A stretch of 64,000 nt of DNA from Prorocentrum cordatum (GCA_963575745.1 CAUYUJ010015761.1:247892-311891), one strand, 5' to 3'. Shown: positions 43,293-55,264, counted from the stretch's first letter. Notes: generated by a model not told the origin, from the sequence alone. Numbers and translations: made by a program.

Positions 43293-44052
43293 TACTAGCA
43301 CGTGGGGACACTCCGTTCTCACCAGTGCCAGGGTTTTCATAGGAGGCGGGCAATACCCCCACTTTGTGGGGGGGCCGGTTCAAGCTCTACCAAATTTCCA
43401 AACGACTCTTCGCCACCACCCACACCCAGCTTCCCGCCCTATGACGTTCGGACACTTCACTTCGTGGCATGCGGACGACCGTGGCTACTATTCAGGGCCC
43501 CGCGGCCGACGACGACGGCGTGCGCGCGCGAAGAAAAAACGAATGTGTCCCGCATGGTATTATTTGACAGGGATGATGGCCCTGGCAGGTGCGCAACCGT
43601 TGTTGCAGAAGTTCGAAAAAGTTGCTCGCAAAAGCCCGTTTGACAGAAATGTTTAAAAAGTGTTGGGTTTCCTACGAATCCGCAAGAGCGCGCGGGATGA
43701 AATTTTGACATTTTTTTTTGAAAAACCATTGGTTTTTTGATGTTTTTATGTTAAAATCGCTACGAAAACTAAGGTTTTGGAAGGATTTCGTCTTGCGCGC
43801 GCGAATGTCCACTTTACCTTATTTTTTGCAAGGGATTCTTGAAGTTTGGTTATGTTAGAACAAGAAATGTCCACTTTAGCTATTTTTTGCAAGGGAAAAC
43901 CGATCGTAACAACACAACCGGATCCGGACCAACCCGTTTTGCCTGAGACTTCCTCACGAAAATGATGAAAATGAGGCTGCGGCCTAGGCGCGGCGGGGGG
44001 GTCGCGCACCAGGGGTCCCAACAATAATTATTCTTAAGAAGAAATAATGTTC

Positions 44053-44055
<3 letters not shown>
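43293..44055 (+). repeat. Module C, copy 3
   Basis: Near-identical to copy 1, including the TFGHFTSWHADDRGYY frame ending near 43656, with small indels in homopolymer runs. Ends at AACAATAATTATTCTTAAG and then (CAA)n. Confidence 0.9.
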
Positions 44056-44088
<33 letters not shown>

Positions 44089-44245
44089 AATCATTTCAAG
44101 ACTGCTCGCTCTTACTGGCACGCGTGTCTTCGATTGCACCTCGACACCCTCAACATCCTGTATACCCCGACCCTCGACACCCGCCCATCTCGTCTTCGAT
44201 TGCACCTCTCGGGTGGAATATCTTCCTTGTCGGCCACGGCCACTG
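44056..44245. repeat. (CAA)n and module L, copy 3
   Basis: About 12 CAA units, then CGCTCTTACTGGCACGCGTG and two TCGTCTTCGATTGCACC-like words. Confidence 0.8.
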
Positions 44246-44254
44246 ACTGAAGTG

Positions 44255-44670
44255 CGAGGAAGTCTCGAGCGAGAGCGCCGTTCCTGAGTTCGGGGGCCTC
44301 TCTGGCCAGGGGCTCTCGGAATACCTATGGAGAAATATCGAACGGGAACCCTTGTCGCCCAGTCCGGGCCTCCACCAACTTGCCCGAATTACAAATTACA
44401 AGAGGCCTCGAGCGAGAGCGCCACTCTTGAGTTCGGGGGCCTCTCTGGCAAGGGCCTTCGCGAATCTATCTTGAGGAAGTACCGAACGAGACCTTGTCGT
44501 CGCAGTTGGGCCTCCACCAATCTGACTGAACCACGAGAAATTTTCGAGCGTGAGCGCCGTGACCTTCCTGACCAACGGCTCTCGGAGGTAAATCGTGAGG
44601 AACTATCGAGCAAGAGCCCTTGTCGTCGTGGCTAGGCCTCTGGCAAGTTGATTAAATTGCGAGGAAGTCT
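44255..44670. repeat. 138-bp tandem repeat, second array, about three units
   Basis: CTCGAGCGAGAGCGCC at about 44264 and 44407 with half-unit words between; closely similar to 39895-40460 and in the same orientation. Confidence 0.9.
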
Positions 44671-44674
44671 CAAG

Positions 44675-44833
44675 CAACAGTAGCAGCAGCAACAACAACA
44701 ACAACCATAGCAGCAGCAGCAACAACAACAATAACAGCAGCAGCAGCAACAACAACAACCAAAACAACATCATCAGCAACACCCTCAACAACAACAACAG
44801 CAACAACACCAACAACAACAACAACAATAACCA

Positions 44834-44870
<37 letters not shown>

Positions 44871-44894
44871 AACAACAACACCAACAACCACACC

Positions 44895-44934
<40 letters not shown>

Positions 44935-44945
44935 TCGACAACAAT
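44675..44945. repeat. (CAA)n/(CAG)n microsatellite
   Basis: CAACAACAA and CAGCAGCAG blocks with CCA and TAA interruptions. Confidence 0.96.
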
Positions 44946-45030
44946 TCCCCAAACCCTGGATACCCCCCATCCTCGTCTTCGATCGTACCCCCTCCTGGGG
45001 GGAATACCATTCTTCCCTGCTGCGTGTACC
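44940..45030. repeat. Module L, copy 4 (partial)
   Basis: CCCCAAACCCTGGATACCCC and TCGTCTTCGATCGTACCCCC follow the CAA tract. Confidence 0.65.
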
Positions 45031-46134
45031 TGGCGCAGCTTTCGGGCCACCGAGGGCTGCGGAGGGCCCAGGAGGGGCAGCGAGAGGGCCGGGCTCGTGC
45101 TCGGGGACGCGCCGAACCAGGTCCCCCAACAGCAGCGCAACCGCAGGGCGGGTGCTCCTCGCCCGCCGCCAGAACCCAACTTGATGGGCAAAATTTCCAC
45201 CACCACTACCAGATGTAGGACGGGGGGGAAGGGAGGATAAGGAGGTCCTTTTCCTCCTCCTCCTCCTTCTTCTCCTCCTCCTCCTCCTCCTCCTCCTCCT
45301 TCTCCTACCGATGGTCGTGTGGTGGAAAATGGGGCCGATCACAGCTGTCCAACAAAGCCCGCGCTCCTGCTCGAGAAGTCCGCGCTCGCTGCCCAGGAGC
45401 GGGGGGAGCGCGGCAGCTCCGTCCCGCCACCGCAGAGAGGAGGAGCGCCCGGGGCGGGGCCCGAAAGCGGGAGCGGGGAAACCCCGTCCCCACCACCGCA
45501 AGCCAGCACTCCAAGTCGCAATTCGGCGGTGGACAAACCTCCCTTAGTAGACCTCCCCTTAGTGAAAACGGCCTGGGACCGAAACCGACGAACCTGGACC
45601 CGCAAAAATGACGGCCGCGACGCCCTCTCGCGAGCCAAAAACGGCCAATTCCTTAATCGACGTGTCAGGGTAGGAGGTCTGTCAACCCCCGAGCAATATA
45701 TGCGCATGCCCTGTAGTCAGTTTCGTTCAATGGGGCAGGTGTAATGAGACGATGGATCGTAAGTGCGCGCGGCATGCACCAGATGACCTCGCGTGACAAC
45801 ACCACAGGAGCGGAAGAAGTGGAATGAGGAGGGGGGATAGGGGGGAGGAGCCCATGTCGGCGATCCCCAAGACGCCGACGGCCGTGAGATCCGCTACCCC
45901 ATCACCCCACGAATCGGAGGGTGCCCGTTGGCATCCGTGATGGACATGCAGCACCGCAGGAAGTCGCCTGACCGCACGGCCGCCCTCCTCCTGCTGCTGC
46001 TAAAGGCTCTGGAGTCTCGTAGAGACGCAGCCTGCCGTCCTTCTCCTCCCCCTCCTCCCCCTCCTGCCTCTCATCCTTCTACTCCTGTTCATCCTCCTGC
46101 TGAACCTCCTCCTTCTCAGCTTCAGCATCACAAT
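45031..46134. other. Unassigned region with a (CTC)n tract
   Basis: CTC/TTC microsatellite at 45254-45305. Other frames, including a plus frame 45319-45744, show no recognisable domain. Confidence 0.45.
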
Positions 46135-46680
46135 CAAATCAGCAGCAGCAGCAGGATCATTATCGTCACGATCAGCATCAGCATCAATGTCAGCATCAGC
46201 ATCAGCATCATCATCCTCATAAGAACTGTGATATCCATCCTGATCGTCACCATCGTCGCCACTGCCATCAGAACCACCACCACCACCATCATCAGCATCA
46301 TCAGCAGAAGCATCACCATCAGCATCAGCATCATCAGTATCATCGTCAGCAGCAGCACCACCACCATCATCGTCATCATAATCAGCATCATCTGCCGCAT
46401 CAGCATCATCATCAGCATCATCAACATCATCAACAGCATCATCAGCAACATCATCATCGACATCGACAGCATCACCATCATCATCAGCAACAGCATCACC
46501 ATCTGCAGAGATCCTCATGATCATCAGCAGCATCAGCATCAGCAGTATCACCAACATATCCTCGTCCTCCTCATCCTCGTCGCTACCAACAACAACACAA
46601 ACCACCACCACCGTCGTTATCATCACCATCATCAGAATCAGCACCATCAAGAAGAATCACAACAACCACAATAACATCAA
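46135..46680. repeat. (ATC)n/(AGC)n compound microsatellite (~545 bp)
   Basis: ATCATCAGCATCAGC units with ACC and AAC interruptions. Confidence 0.95.
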
Positions 46681-47047
46681 CCTCATCAATTCCTTCGTAT
46701 GCCCCCTGTCCATCGTCCCGTCGTCTTCTTCACTTCCTCTGACCCCCCCCCCCCATTCCCATCACCCCTGCTCCTTGCACATCCCCCCTCCTCCTGCAAT
46801 ACACAATCTAATTAGATTGAGTCGACACAGGATCGTTCTTACAGCGTCGTGAGGTGTGACTCTCGAACTGCATGTCCACTGACGGACAACGCGCATGAGC
46901 AAAACCAATGATAAGGTATACTGCAAGTAATGCTAGTATCGAGCAGATGCGCGATCGTGCTCCGCCCCCACCCTTCATACTAGTCATACCCCCCTCACCT
47001 TCAACGTATCGTCCCCCTCCGTCTCCCTTTTCCTTTTACTGCTCCTG
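46681..47047. other. Unassigned pyrimidine-rich interval
   Basis: CCCCCCCCCC at 46745-46755 and CT-rich flanks. No gene was recognised. Confidence 0.4.
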
Positions 47048-47122
47048 CTCATTCTCCTCCTCCTCCTCCTCCTCCTCCTCCTCCTCCTCCTCCTCCTCCT
47101 CCTCCTCCTCCTCCTCCCCCTC
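47048..47122. repeat. (CTC)n microsatellite
   Basis: About 23 near-perfect CTC units. Confidence 0.97.
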
Positions 47123-48257
47123 GGCCTCCTCCTCCTCCACCCCCCCTCCTCCGTCCCTGCACCTCCCTGCATGGCATTCGCGGTCAGGCATAGATTGGCC
47201 TTCCCGCCCGAGTGTGGACCTACGCACCAGGCAGGGACGTGTTTGTCAAGGAGGGGCAGCAGCAGCAGCAGCAGGAGAGGGGCGGGCAGAAAGCGGAGGA
47301 TGGCGGATCAAGACGGAGGAGGAAAGGGGATGATGAGGACAGTGAGGAACTGTGGACGGGAGAGGCAGGAGATTGATACTCAGGTACGGCCTGCCGCCCC
47401 AAGTGCACTCACGAGAAGTACACGGAGCCGTGCCTTCTCATTGCGGCGAATGACCACTCAAACGGCGAGGGTCTCGTCCGCATGGGCCCGCGGCGGGCCC
47501 AGCGCGTGGGGGTGCTGGAAGGGCGGGCGGCCACACCGTGGCCCCGCCGCGCGTCCCGAACCTGAGGAGGTCAGAGGCCCTCAGAACCCCGTGGCCCTGC
47601 CAGGGGGCGCGGCCCTGTTGACAGGCTGGTCCCTTGGTCGAGCTGCGCACGGCCTGTTCGCAGGTTCGTCGAAGCGGGACGGCCGCAGGGCGCGTGAGAG
47701 CACTGAGCTCGCATCGGCGCCAGACACACGAGGGCCGCCCATTCCCAAACGACCCGATCGCCAACCAAACGGCGGGAGCGGTGCGAACCCACTGTTGTCA
47801 AAATAAAGAAGCTGACGGGCCACAACGTACACGAGGGGGGCTACGACGTCATGTGTAAAATATACGTTAAACTGCACCGACGCGGGTACGCAGACCTTGA
47901 GAACGGCATGCCTTGCAGGCCAACCTGCAGACGTGTTTGGGTCTCAGGTGTTGCCCCCTCCTGCCTCGGGCATGCTTGAACATCAGCGAAGCAACGATGG
48001 CTTCGAAACCGCATCCTGCATTTGCTGCTTACCAGTGGCTGATTCCTCCGAATGCCTCTCTCTCACTCTGTCAATTCGGCACCCTCCCATTCCGTGAGAG
48101 CTCGGTTGGGAAAGCTGGACTTGGGACCCCCGACAGCTGTGACGTGCAAGGAAGATGTTTTGTTACCAAGCTGTTGTGAAGGTTGAGATTCAGGGTAACT
48201 TACCACTGATGGTGAAAATCTGATCGAAACCACAATATCGAACAACGACACCACACA
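47123..48257. other. Unassigned region
   Basis: A 211-codon plus frame (47171-47806) is Arg/Gly/Pro-rich without domain features. The remaining sequence to 48257 is more balanced but unrecognised. Confidence 0.4.
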
Positions 48258-48302
48258 CAACCACTCTCTCACACACACGCGCACACACAAACACGCACAC
48301 GC

Positions 48303-48348
<46 letters not shown>

Positions 48349-48384
48349 GCACACGCACACAAAAAACGCACACACGCACGCACA

Positions 48385-48423
<39 letters not shown>

Positions 48424-48478
48424 TCGCACGCACGAGCGCACGCACGCACGCACGTGCGCACACACGCACACACGCAAA
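48258..48478. repeat. (CA)n/(CGCA)n alternating tract
   Basis: CACACGCACAC, then ACGCACGCACGC, an alternating purine-pyrimidine stretch of about 220 bp. Confidence 0.95.
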
Positions 48479-49044
48479 CTTTCGATGCAGGCTTGGCTGC
48501 ACCAGCGAAAGAGCTAGACGGGGGAGCCGACAAGCGACTTGGCCAGCGCGCAAGGAGGGGACAACGGCAGGGCGGGCGGCCGCGCGGAGGGGGGGCGGGG
48601 GGGAGACGAGGCCACTCAGGGGCGGACGGGTCTGCACCTGAACACGCGGTCGCGGCCAGCCCCGCCGGCGGGGACCATGGCAGCTGCCGGGCCGCGGCGC
48701 TGGGGCATCGGGCACCCACGGGCGCGGGCGGGGCCCAGTGCGGCGGGCACTGCAGAGAGGCGGAGCAGCGAAGCCGGCGCAGCAGCGCACGAGGTGCTGG
48801 GACAAGGGGCGAGGGCCGAGGGCCGCCCAGGTGGGTGGCGCTCGACGAGGCGCGGCGAGTGCATGTGCGGTCCAGGCGGGGCTGCATCCGGCAAAGCGCT
48901 GGGCCCGCGGACGAGGTCAGGCGGCGAGACCGGGCCCAGGCTCCCGACCGCATGGGGAGGCCACCAGCGGCGGCAGCCCCACGAGCACCATGGCGGCGCG
49001 CGAGGGAGGCGGGGGAGGCGGAGGGGAAAGCGAACGGAGGGGGA
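48479..49044. other. Unassigned GC-rich region
   Basis: Long overlapping frames on both strands result from GC composition. No domain was seen. Confidence 0.4.
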
Positions 49045-49202
49045 TCACCAGCCTGGAACATATCCCTATCCCTATGCTGGGCACCTCCTCATCACGATGA
49101 CAATCTTAGGGATTCCCTTATTTTTTGAGGGCGAATCCCTAAGATTGTCATCGCCTTTTGGCGTGTCAATCTTAGGGATAGGGATACGTTCGAGGCTGGT
49201 AA
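49045..49202. mobile_element. MITE family B, copy 2 (158 bp)
   Basis: The left end (TC)ACCAGCCTGGAACATAT pairs with the right end ATACGTTCGAGGCTGGTAA. The internal CAATCTTAGGGATTC and GAATCCCTAAGATTG form a perfect 15-bp stem. Same length, order and orientation as 6928-7086. No exact target duplication was seen. Confidence 0.85.
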
Positions 49203-49863
49203 GGGGAGGCGGGGGAGCGGGCGGGGAGGAGGAGCGCCCCGCCTGTGGAGCGAGCCCCGCGGGCGGGGCGGCAGCGCCAGCGCGGGCGCCGGCGACCGAA
49301 GGCAGCTTGCCCGTGCACTGTGCTGCTGCGGGCGCCTGCGCTGCCCTCGAAGGCAGGCCCAGGCTGCTGCGGCACACCGTGGGCTGCCAGTCGCGGGCAG
49401 AGATAGGACACACACACACACACACACACGCGCGCAAGCAAGCAAGCAAGCACAATGACACGTATACGTACACACACGCACACACACACACACGCGCCCG
49501 CGAGCGTACGTAAGTGTACCTATCTGGCAATGTGAGCGCTGGGGCCATGTCGACGGGAAGACGAAAAACGAAACGAAAACGCGATTGTCAGTTCACCAAC
49601 CTTGCAGACGTGCTGCAGCGGACTTCTGCGTGGATTTTTCCCCGAAACGGCGAGTGAAAAATGAAGTGAATTTCGCGCGGATGTTTTGCCTTCATTCATG
49701 GCCTACCAAAAAAAACGCACGAAATTCACCTCGAAATCCGGAACGAAATTCTCCAGGACACTCCGGGCCCATCCTATGATTCTCCGAACAAAGTCCGCTC
49801 TGCGATGTTGGCGCCATGACGATTGCCCAAACCGGCATGCTCCAATCCGCGTTGCCAGTAGGC
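49203..49863. other. Unassigned region with (CA)n tracts
   Basis: CA and CGCA runs at 49408-49435 and 49465-49500, AAGCAAGC at 49436-49452. Otherwise no recognised content. Confidence 0.5.
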
Positions 49864-50016
49864 TTAGGTCGGGCCTGTCCCCCTACAGGGGGATTTTGGA
49901 TGAGAAAAATACCCAAAAATACTCGAAAGATGCCCCAAAATGCTAAAGAAATAGTCCCCGGACTATTTTTGACTATTTTTGAATATTCCCCCTGTAGAGG
50001 GACAGGCCCGATTTAA
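49864..50016. mobile_element. MITE family A, copy 3 (153 bp)
   Basis: Left TTAGGTCGGGCCTGTCCCCC, right inverted GGGACAGGCCCGATTTAA. Flanking octamers CAGTAGGC and TGGCAGGC match at 5 of 8, differing by transitions, consistent with an old duplication. Confidence 0.85.
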
Positions 50017-50273
50017 TGGCAGGCATGCTGAGCACCAAGGTCGTGAATACGAACTCCGAGACGCAACCGCTCGGCCAGCCCTGCCGGCACGCGCCTGGTA
50101 GCTCAGTGGAGAGAGCTGTCTACCAGGAGAAGAAGGAGGAGGAGAAGGAGGCGGACGAAGAGGAGGAAGAGAGGAGGAGTAAGAGGAGGAGAGGCACTCA
50201 GTGGCAAACACCCCGTTTAAAGCTCAGACATCCGCCTGCTCCTTCCCCATCCTCCTCCACCTTCTCCTTATCC
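50017..50273. other. Interval between two MITEs
   Basis: Contains a perfect 8-bp stem (CCTGGTAG, 50094-50101, with CTACCAGG, 50120-50127) and a GGA-rich run (50128-50195). Confidence 0.5.
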
Positions 50274-50429
50274 TTAGGTCGGGCATGTCCCCCCTCTACA
50301 GGGGGGGTTAGACAAAAAATCAAAACAAAACAAAAACAAAAAATCAAACACAAATACTAAAAGGATCGTCCCCTGACTATTTTTGCTATTTTTGAATTTT
50401 CCTCCTGAAGAGGGACAGGCCCGACTTAA
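50274..50429. mobile_element. MITE family A, copy 4 (156 bp) with perfect 8-bp target duplication
   Basis: Left TTAGGTCGGGCATGTCCCCC, right inverted GGGACAGGCCCGACTTAA. The octamer CCTTATCC is present exactly at 50266-50273 and 50430-50437. Each end also contains a short hairpin around CTACAGGGGG. The inside is A-rich and noncoding. Confidence 0.95.
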
Positions 50430-50909
50430 CCTTATCCTCCTGATCCTGCCGCTGCAGCTCCTGACTCTGCCGCTGCGTTCTCGGCATTCCGCCCGCTGCT
50501 GCTGCTGCTCCCCCTCGCCTTCCTGCTCCCGTTGGCTGCTGCCCCAGATCAGGCTGCTACTGGAGCTGCCGACTGACGACCCCCGAGTGCCTCGTCTCTC
50601 GGCCCCCAAGCCCCGCGGCCTGCCATCGCCAGCGACGAGCTGTCGTCCAGGCAGGAGCGGACAAAGACCGCGGTCTCCTCGTCGTAACCTCACCGACCGG
50701 CCACAACTGGGGCGGCTGTGCTCCTTGCCCACGCGGGGGCACCTGTCTTGTCGACGCTGCATCGACAGGGGCGTCGAAGCTGGTGGGTCTCCCACGGGGG
50801 AAGGGCCGCAGCTCTCCCAGTTGTGGCTGGTCGCCCTTATCTCCACTGCAGTCAGGCGGCATCCTAAGTCCCCGGGTAAAGGAGTGCCTCCCTTCGTCTT
50901 GCGAACGAT
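50430..50909. other. Unassigned region
   Basis: GC-rich with CTGCTGCTGC at 50492-50506. No recognised domain. Confidence 0.4.
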
Positions 50910-50980
50910 CATCATGATCAGCAGCAGCATCATCATCATCATCATCATCAGCAGCAACAGCAGCATCCTCATCATCATCG

Positions 50981-51036
<56 letters not shown>

Positions 51037-51037
51037 G

Positions 51038-51102
<65 letters not shown>

Positions 51103-51105
51103 TTT

Positions 51106-51144
<39 letters not shown>

Positions 51145-51692
51145 GTCATCATCGTCATCATCGTCATCATCATCATCACCACCACCACCGACATCATCAT
51201 CAGCATCATCATCACCATCAACAGCATCATCATGATGATCATCGTCATCATCACCAGCAGCATCATCAGCATCATCACCATGAGCAGCATCATAATGATA
51301 ATAATAAGCAGTATTATCATCAGCAGCAGCAGCATCATCATCATGGTTATCATTATCAGCATCAGCATCAACAACATAACCATCGTCATCAGCATCAGCA
51401 TCATCATCACCAGCATCAGCGTCATTAGCATCATCATCATCATCAGCATCGCGATCATCATCATCATCATCATCATCATCAGCAGCATCATCACCATCAT
51501 CATATTCATCAGCATCATCATCAGCATCCTCATCATCACCGTCAGCATCATCATCAGCACCATCATCATCGTCATCATCCTCGCCATCCTCGTCATCCTC
51601 GTCCTCCTCGTCATCCTCGTCATCGTCGTCATCCTCGTCGTTCTCGTCATCCTCGTCGGTCTCGTCGTTCTCGTCATCATCATCATCATCAG

Positions 51693-51726
<34 letters not shown>

Positions 51727-52286
51727 GTCATCATCACTATCACCATCGCCATCACCACCACCACCATCACCACCACCACCGCCATCATCATCATCATCAT
51801 CATCATCTTCATCATCATCATAATCAGCATCAGCATCATCATCATCATCATCATCATCAGCATCATCATCAGCAACAGTATCAGCAGCATTATCAGAATC
51901 AGCATCATCATCAGCGCCATCAGCATCATCAGCATCATCATCAGCATCATCGGCGTCAGCATCGTCATCGTCATCATCAGTATCATGATCGACATGAGCA
52001 GCATCATTATCAGACTGATAAAAAAAGCATCATCATCAACAGCATCATCATCAGAAGCAGTATCATCAACCTCGCCATCATCATCGGCATCATCATCGTC
52101 GTCAACATCAGCATTACCAGCATGATCAGCGTCATCATCATCATCATCAGCAGCATCAGCCTCACCATTACCATCATCATCATCATCATCATCAGCATCA
52201 TCACCATCATCTTCAGCATCATCAGCACCAGCGTCATCATCAACATCAGCATCACCATACTCAGAATCATCATCATCACCACCACA

Positions 52287-52317
<31 letters not shown>

Positions 52318-52565
52318 TCAGCATCGCCATCCTCGTCATCCTCGTCATCCACGTTCTCCTCGTCAGCCTCGTCATCCTCATCATCCTCGTCGTTCTCGTC
52401 ATCCTTGTTGTTCTCGTCATCCTTGTCGTTCTCGTCGTTATCGTCATCATCATCATCAGCAGCAGCAGCATCATCACGACCACCACCACCACCATCATCA
52501 GCATCATCAACATCATCACCATCATCATCATCATCGTCATCGTCGTCATCGTCATCGTCATAGTC
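50910..52565. repeat. (ATC)n-dominated microsatellite (~1.65 kb)
   Basis: ATC units with AGC, GTC and ACC interruptions. Two GTCCTC/GTCATC-rich blocks, at about 51580-51680 and 52325-52445, resemble each other and may mark an internal duplication. Frames of up to about 800 codons (Ile/Ser plus, Asp/Met minus) are artefacts. Confidence 0.97.
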
Positions 52566-53214
52566 ATCGTACTCCACTCCAGCTCCCGCTGCCCGCACGA
52601 TCCGCCCCAGGACAAACTCCGATGCGTCGATGTGGCTAAAATCCTGGCCAACCAGCTCAAGGGGCAAGCACGCCAACATAGACTCGCTAAGTGGGCCCTA
52701 GGAGCGCCTCTCAGAGACTAGGCGAAAACCCACGGAGGCGGCTTCAACTCTGCACGATGCCTCAGAGTGGTACGACTCGGTCAGGCCGAGGGGAGCAGCA
52801 CGTCGCCAGTCGAGCAGCTGCCGCGAGACGAACGCTGCCCCAGGGCGCGCTATGTCCAGAACTTCCAGGCGGACCCAGCCGCGGCGACGAAGGAGCACCG
52901 AAGAGGCCGATCGATGCCCCACACGCTCGATCCTGGAATCTCAATCCTCGACCCTCGAACAGTCGGCGGCGAGAAGGGGCGAGCCTCCTCAGAAGGCTCG
53001 GAAGTCCCCCGGCCTTCTGAGAAGTTCTCGGAGCCTTCCCCGAGGACACAGAAAACTTCCCAAAGGGCCGAGGACGTCTGAGAAACCCCGCCGCCTTCTG
53101 AGAGGGCCTGCTCTTTCTCCCTGCCCACCAAACCACCTCAACCCAACCCGAAGACCTGGATTGGGGGGGTACGGGTTTCACATGTGTATATATAACCTCA
53201 TGCCCGTGAGAATA
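52566..53214. other. Unassigned region
   Basis: Balanced to GC-rich with no recognised domain or RNA. Confidence 0.4.
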
Positions 53215-53730
53215 AACACTAGGGGATAATAAAGTTCGGGGTTCAGGGAGAGATAATAAAAGTAGCCCAGCAGACCTCAGCATAATCTCGAAGTAAGAGA
53301 TGATCAAGAGGAGACCAAGCCGAGCACGTTTTGAGACATCCTTGGCGTTTAGCTTTCATAGAAATACCCACAACAATGGCTTATCTCGCTGGAGACATCC
53401 TCGTAAGTGCTCGTGTAGGGTAGCTCATGTGCCTCAATTTCCATGGATAATCAACCCCAGAGATAAAAAAGTTCAGGCGAGCGTGGGGACAGAGAGAAAT
53501 ATAAAAGAAGAATACAGTAGAATAATAATAAGAAAGAAGAAGAAGAGGATAATAAGAAGAGGACGAAGAAAGGAAAAAAACAAAGTTCCAAATCTATCAA
53601 TTTTAATTTACAAACGTTTTATGAAAATTGATGTTGTTAAGTGCTCATGTAGGGTAGCTCATGTGCTCCCCTTTCCATGGATAATCAACCCCAGAGATAA
53701 AAAAAGTTCAGGCGCGCGCGGGGATAGATA
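53215..53730. repeat. AT-richer block with a duplicated ~80-bp segment
   Basis: AAGTGCTCGTGTAGGGTAGC, CCATGGATAATCAACCCCAG and AAAAAAGTTCAGGCG occur at 53404-53484 and again at 53638-53718. A partial third match (ATAATAAAGTTCGGGGTTCA) is at 53225. Confidence 0.85.
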
Positions 53731-53754
53731 CATATATATTGTTGTTTATGCGGG

Positions 53755-54010
53755 GGTAGATATGTTTCGCTTGAGACATCCTCGAGTTTATGCTTGTTTC
53801 GCTTGAGACATCCTCGACAAGCTTCTCGAATCGCTTGAGACATCCTCACAGAATTGCTGGTTTCGCTTGAGACATCCTTGAAACATTGCTCGTTTCGTTA
53901 GAGTCTGCCTCCCAAAATTATTGGTTTCGCTTGACACATCCTGAAAAAGTGTGATCGCTTCGCTTGATGTTGCTATATCAACATCGCTTGATGTTGCTAT
54001 CTGAACATAG
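53755..54010. repeat. Degenerate ~35-bp repeat around CGCTTGAGACATCCT
   Basis: TTTCGCTTGAGACATCCTCG and decayed forms occur six to seven times. Earlier single copies are at about 53330 and 53388. Confidence 0.75.
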
Positions 54011-54133
54011 CGTTTCGAGGTGATAATGAAGTTCGGCCTCAGCGCTCGCCGCCCAATTTGAATTTTGAATAGGGCGACGATAATCAATTCTAAACACTGA
54101 AGGGGGGGGGTCCCTTTATTATCATCGGCATGC

Positions 54134-54243
54134 GGTTATATATATATATATATATATGTGTGTGCGTGTGCGTGTGCGTGTGCGTGTGCGTGTGCGTGTG
54201 CGTGTGCGTGTGTGTGTGCGTGTGCGTGTGCGTGTGCGTGTGC

Positions 54244-54275
<32 letters not shown>

Positions 54276-54296
54276 GTGCGTGTGCGTGTGTGTGTT
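54134..54296. repeat. TA run and (GTGTGC)n alternating tract
   Basis: ATATATATATATATATATAT at 54137-54157, then GTGTGCGTGTGCGTG for about 135 bp. Confidence 0.96.
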
Positions 54297-54901
54297 TTAA
54301 GTGTTCCCCGACCCCCCCCCCACTGGAAATGGATGTCAAATCGGGGCCTTCGGGTTGGGTTGGGGTGGTTTGGTGGGCGGTGATTGTCTCACTTCCCCCC
54401 TCGCTCGCCGCCGAACCAAAACCCTCGGACCCTCGATCCCAGAACCTCGATCCTCACACCTCGCCGCCGCTGGCCAGCCGGGGCCCGCCGCCGCACCGCA
54501 GAGGCACACGTAGGCCCGCCGCCGCACAGGGCTGGGCCCCAGCAACGCCCAACGGCACCCGCCGCCGCCGCCGAAGCCATCGCCGGCCGCCGCCGCCGCC
54601 CTCCTCTCGGCCCTTCAAGGATGGGCCCCGATGGCGCGGGCCAGGGCGAGTATTGAGCGTGGACCGATCGTCCCGGCATTCCTGAAGGCCTACCACGACA
54701 TGTTCTTAGAACCCCAACATGTTCTAGGGACAACAACAAGGTTCTCAGAACATAAACCCGACGTGTCAAAACAAGAGAGTCCCAGCCAGAGAGGTTCTCA
54801 GAAAATTTCGTGCAGACCACAACAGATTATCATAATAGAGAGAGCGTGATCCACCGCCGCTTTACTGTGGAAAATTGCCAACCTTTTCCTCTGGAGCCCG
54901 G
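54297..54901. other. Unassigned region
   Basis: GC-rich with CCGCCGCCGCC words (54485-54605), then balanced sequence. No domain was recognised. Confidence 0.4.
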
Positions 54902-55033
54902 GGGTCGCCCCCCCCCCCCTCCGAAATCCCCCCCCCCCCCTGCTGGAACCCCTCCCCCCCCCCCCCCCTCCACGCCCGCAAAACCCCCCCCTTCCAATTG
55001 CCCCTAACCCCTCCCCCCCCCCCCCCCCCCCGC
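54902..55033. repeat. Poly-C-rich tract
   Basis: C runs of 10-17 interrupted by short words. Confidence 0.9.
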
Positions 55034-55227
55034 GCTCGAAAACCGGGGGGGGACACTACCCCGTTCGAACCCCCCGGTTCGAATTCTAAACAAAAAAAAA
55101 ACGAAAAACCCCTCCCCCGAACCACCAACCCAACCCCACCTCCCCCGCCCCCCCCCAAACCCCATCCCCTCCCCCCCCCCCCCCCTCATAGATCCGTAAA
55201 ACCGGGGGGGGGTCACTACCGGTTTCG

Positions 55228-55264
<37 letters not shown>

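Noticed and set aside
48063-49061. 332-codon minus frame with a Cys/Val/Arg middle part
   Set aside because: Generated by the CA/CGCA tract; flanks have no recognisable domain.
50091-50127. tRNA-like A-box (TAGCTCAGTGG) with surrounding sequence
   Set aside because: No B-box, T-arm or acceptor stem follows; the next 70 bp are a GGA tract. It is better read as a short hairpin.
50274-52679. 801-codon minus-strand frame rich in Asp and Met
   Set aside because: Complement of the ATC tract; it also crosses a MITE.
54156-54685. Cys/Ala and Val/Arg alternating ORFs
   Set aside because: Products of the GTGTGC hexamer repeat.
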